From an uncultured Coriobacteriaceae bacterium (GTDB lineage: Bacteria > Actinomycetota > Coriobacteriia > Coriobacteriales > Eggerthellaceae), in contig CAMORQ010000162.1 of NCBI GenBank assembly GCA_946623915.1, positions 1 to 5,223 of the forward strand: DNA of 5,223 nucleotides, written 5' to 3'. The notes under the pieces are model-generated. The model was given only the letters and a program-made list of their open reading frames with translations, did not search any database and was not told the DNA's origin. A program made the position numbers and the translations under genes. Below are positions 4,668 to 5,223 of the stretch, in pieces; positions within the stretch are counted from its first letter, which is position 1; every line of letters starts with the position of its first letter.

Positions 4668-5222
4668 TTGAACGAATGCGGCAACATAGCGGTTTACTGT
4701 GTAGGCAATAAGCTGATGCTCGATGACGGGCTGGGTTGCTACGTGTATTCGGAGTTGCAGAGCTACGACTTTCCCGAAAACGTGCAGGTGCACGATCTGG
4801 GGTGTTTGACACTCGACCGCATCAACGACGTGCGCGATTGCGATACCATCATCACGGTCGATGCACTCGACGGCACCGGACATCTTGCGGGCACGTTGTT
4901 TCGTTTTGATCCGCAGGACATGGCCAAGCGCTCGTTCGGCACGCAGTCACTGCATGACCTGCGCTTATCCGACTTGTTCGATTCTGCGTTTCTGTTGGGT
5001 TACACCTGCGAAGGCGTGTGCCTGGGAATGCAGGTTGAAAACCCTTTTCCCTCGCAAGCTACCATTGGGCTTTCACCGTCAGTTGAAGAAAAGCTCCCCG
5101 ATTTGGTGGACCTGGTTTTGGCAGAACTGGTCAGGCGGGACATTGAAGTCGTGGAGAAAGATACCGGGCAGTTGGTGGTCAGTGGGTTCCATCATCGCCT
5201 AAGGGGAGAAGGCGCGCTCTAA
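4668..5222 (+). CDS. hyaD: Hydrogenase maturation endopeptidase (peptidase M52, HyaD/HybD family)
   Basis: A 184-residue cytoplasmic protease that cleaves the C-terminal extension of the hydrogenase large subunit after nickel insertion, here predicted after His531 of the protein ending at 2192. The N-terminal block VGNKLMLDDGLG (residues 12-23) is the family signature. Aligned with E. coli HybD, the nickel-sensing residues Glu16, Asp62 and His93 correspond to Asp20, Asp65 (ITVDAL) and His96 (SLHDLRLSDLF). The later block IGLSPSVEEKLPDLVDLVLAEL matches the family's C-terminal helix. The TTG at 4668 is the only plausible start: an in-frame TGA sits at 4662-4664 and the next ATG (codon 17) would cut off the signature. 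No good Shine-Dalgarno is visible, and TTGAACG is repeated in tandem at 4661-4674. Lying 1.8 kb after the cytochrome gene, it is probably transcribed separately from the structural genes. Confidence 0.93.
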   Translation: MNECGNIAVYCVGNKLMLDDGLGCYVYSELQSYDFPENVQVHDLGCLTLDRINDVRDCDTIITVDALDGTGHLAGTLFRFDPQDMAKRSFGTQSLHDLRLSDLFDSAFLLGYTCEGVCLGMQVENPFPSQATIGLSPSVEEKLPDLVDLVLAELVRRDIEVVEKDTGQLVVSGFHHRLRGEGAL

Positions 5223-5223
5223 C

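Noticed and set aside
4348..4671. 107-residue frame beginning in element copy 2, and opposing minus frame 4277-4687
   Set aside because: Both lack a ribosome-binding site and any recognisable motif; the plus frame only begins with the element's GTATGAAAATGAGA end, as does an equivalent frame in copy 1.

Overview
The window carries the 3' part of a membrane-bound, respiratory-type (group 1) [NiFe] hydrogenase operon, a 1.4-kb island of tandem and inverted repeats, and then the matching hydrogenase maturation protease. Coding DNA is GC-rich with C/G-ending codons. The three structural subunits resemble the uptake hydrogenases of anaerobic Coriobacteriia (Eggerthella/Gordonibacter/Slackia type). 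That placement is an inference from protein character and cannot be proved without a search.

Layout, all on the + strand. Positions 1-537 are the C-terminal 178 residues of the small (Fe-S) subunit, cut by the window edge. Positions 537-2192 are the complete large catalytic subunit, overlapping the previous stop by one base (TAATG). Positions 2194-2880 are the di-heme cytochrome b subunit. A strong intrinsic terminator at 2908-2940 closes this transcription unit. Positions 4668-5222 are the M52-family endopeptidase that removes the C-terminal peptide of the large subunit. It starts with TTG and has no clear Shine-Dalgarno sequence.

Between the cytochrome and the protease lie about 1.8 kb with no credible gene. 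This gap holds three tandem arrays of different unit length: a 17-nt array at 2993-3328, an almost perfectly phased 31-nt array at 3477-3848, and a 14-nt array at 4016-4258. Two copies of an AT-rich 93-bp element (3342-3434 and 4271-4363, 86 of 93 positions identical) sit at the borders of these arrays. Each copy has long terminal inverted repeats. A 16-nt perfect palindrome and some foldable sequence lie between the second and third arrays. The many overlapping open frames here follow from GC-rich repeats that lack stop codons and are not annotated as genes.

How it works together: the large subunit oxidises H2 at the Ni-Fe site, the small subunit passes electrons along Fe-S clusters, and the cytochrome b hands them to the quinone pool. 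The protease makes the large subunit competent by trimming its tail after nickel insertion. Points of most interest are the composite repeat island splitting the operon, a Cys replacing the usual Pro at the medial Fe-S cluster of the small subunit, and an unusually long Ala/acidic cytoplasmic tail on that subunit.
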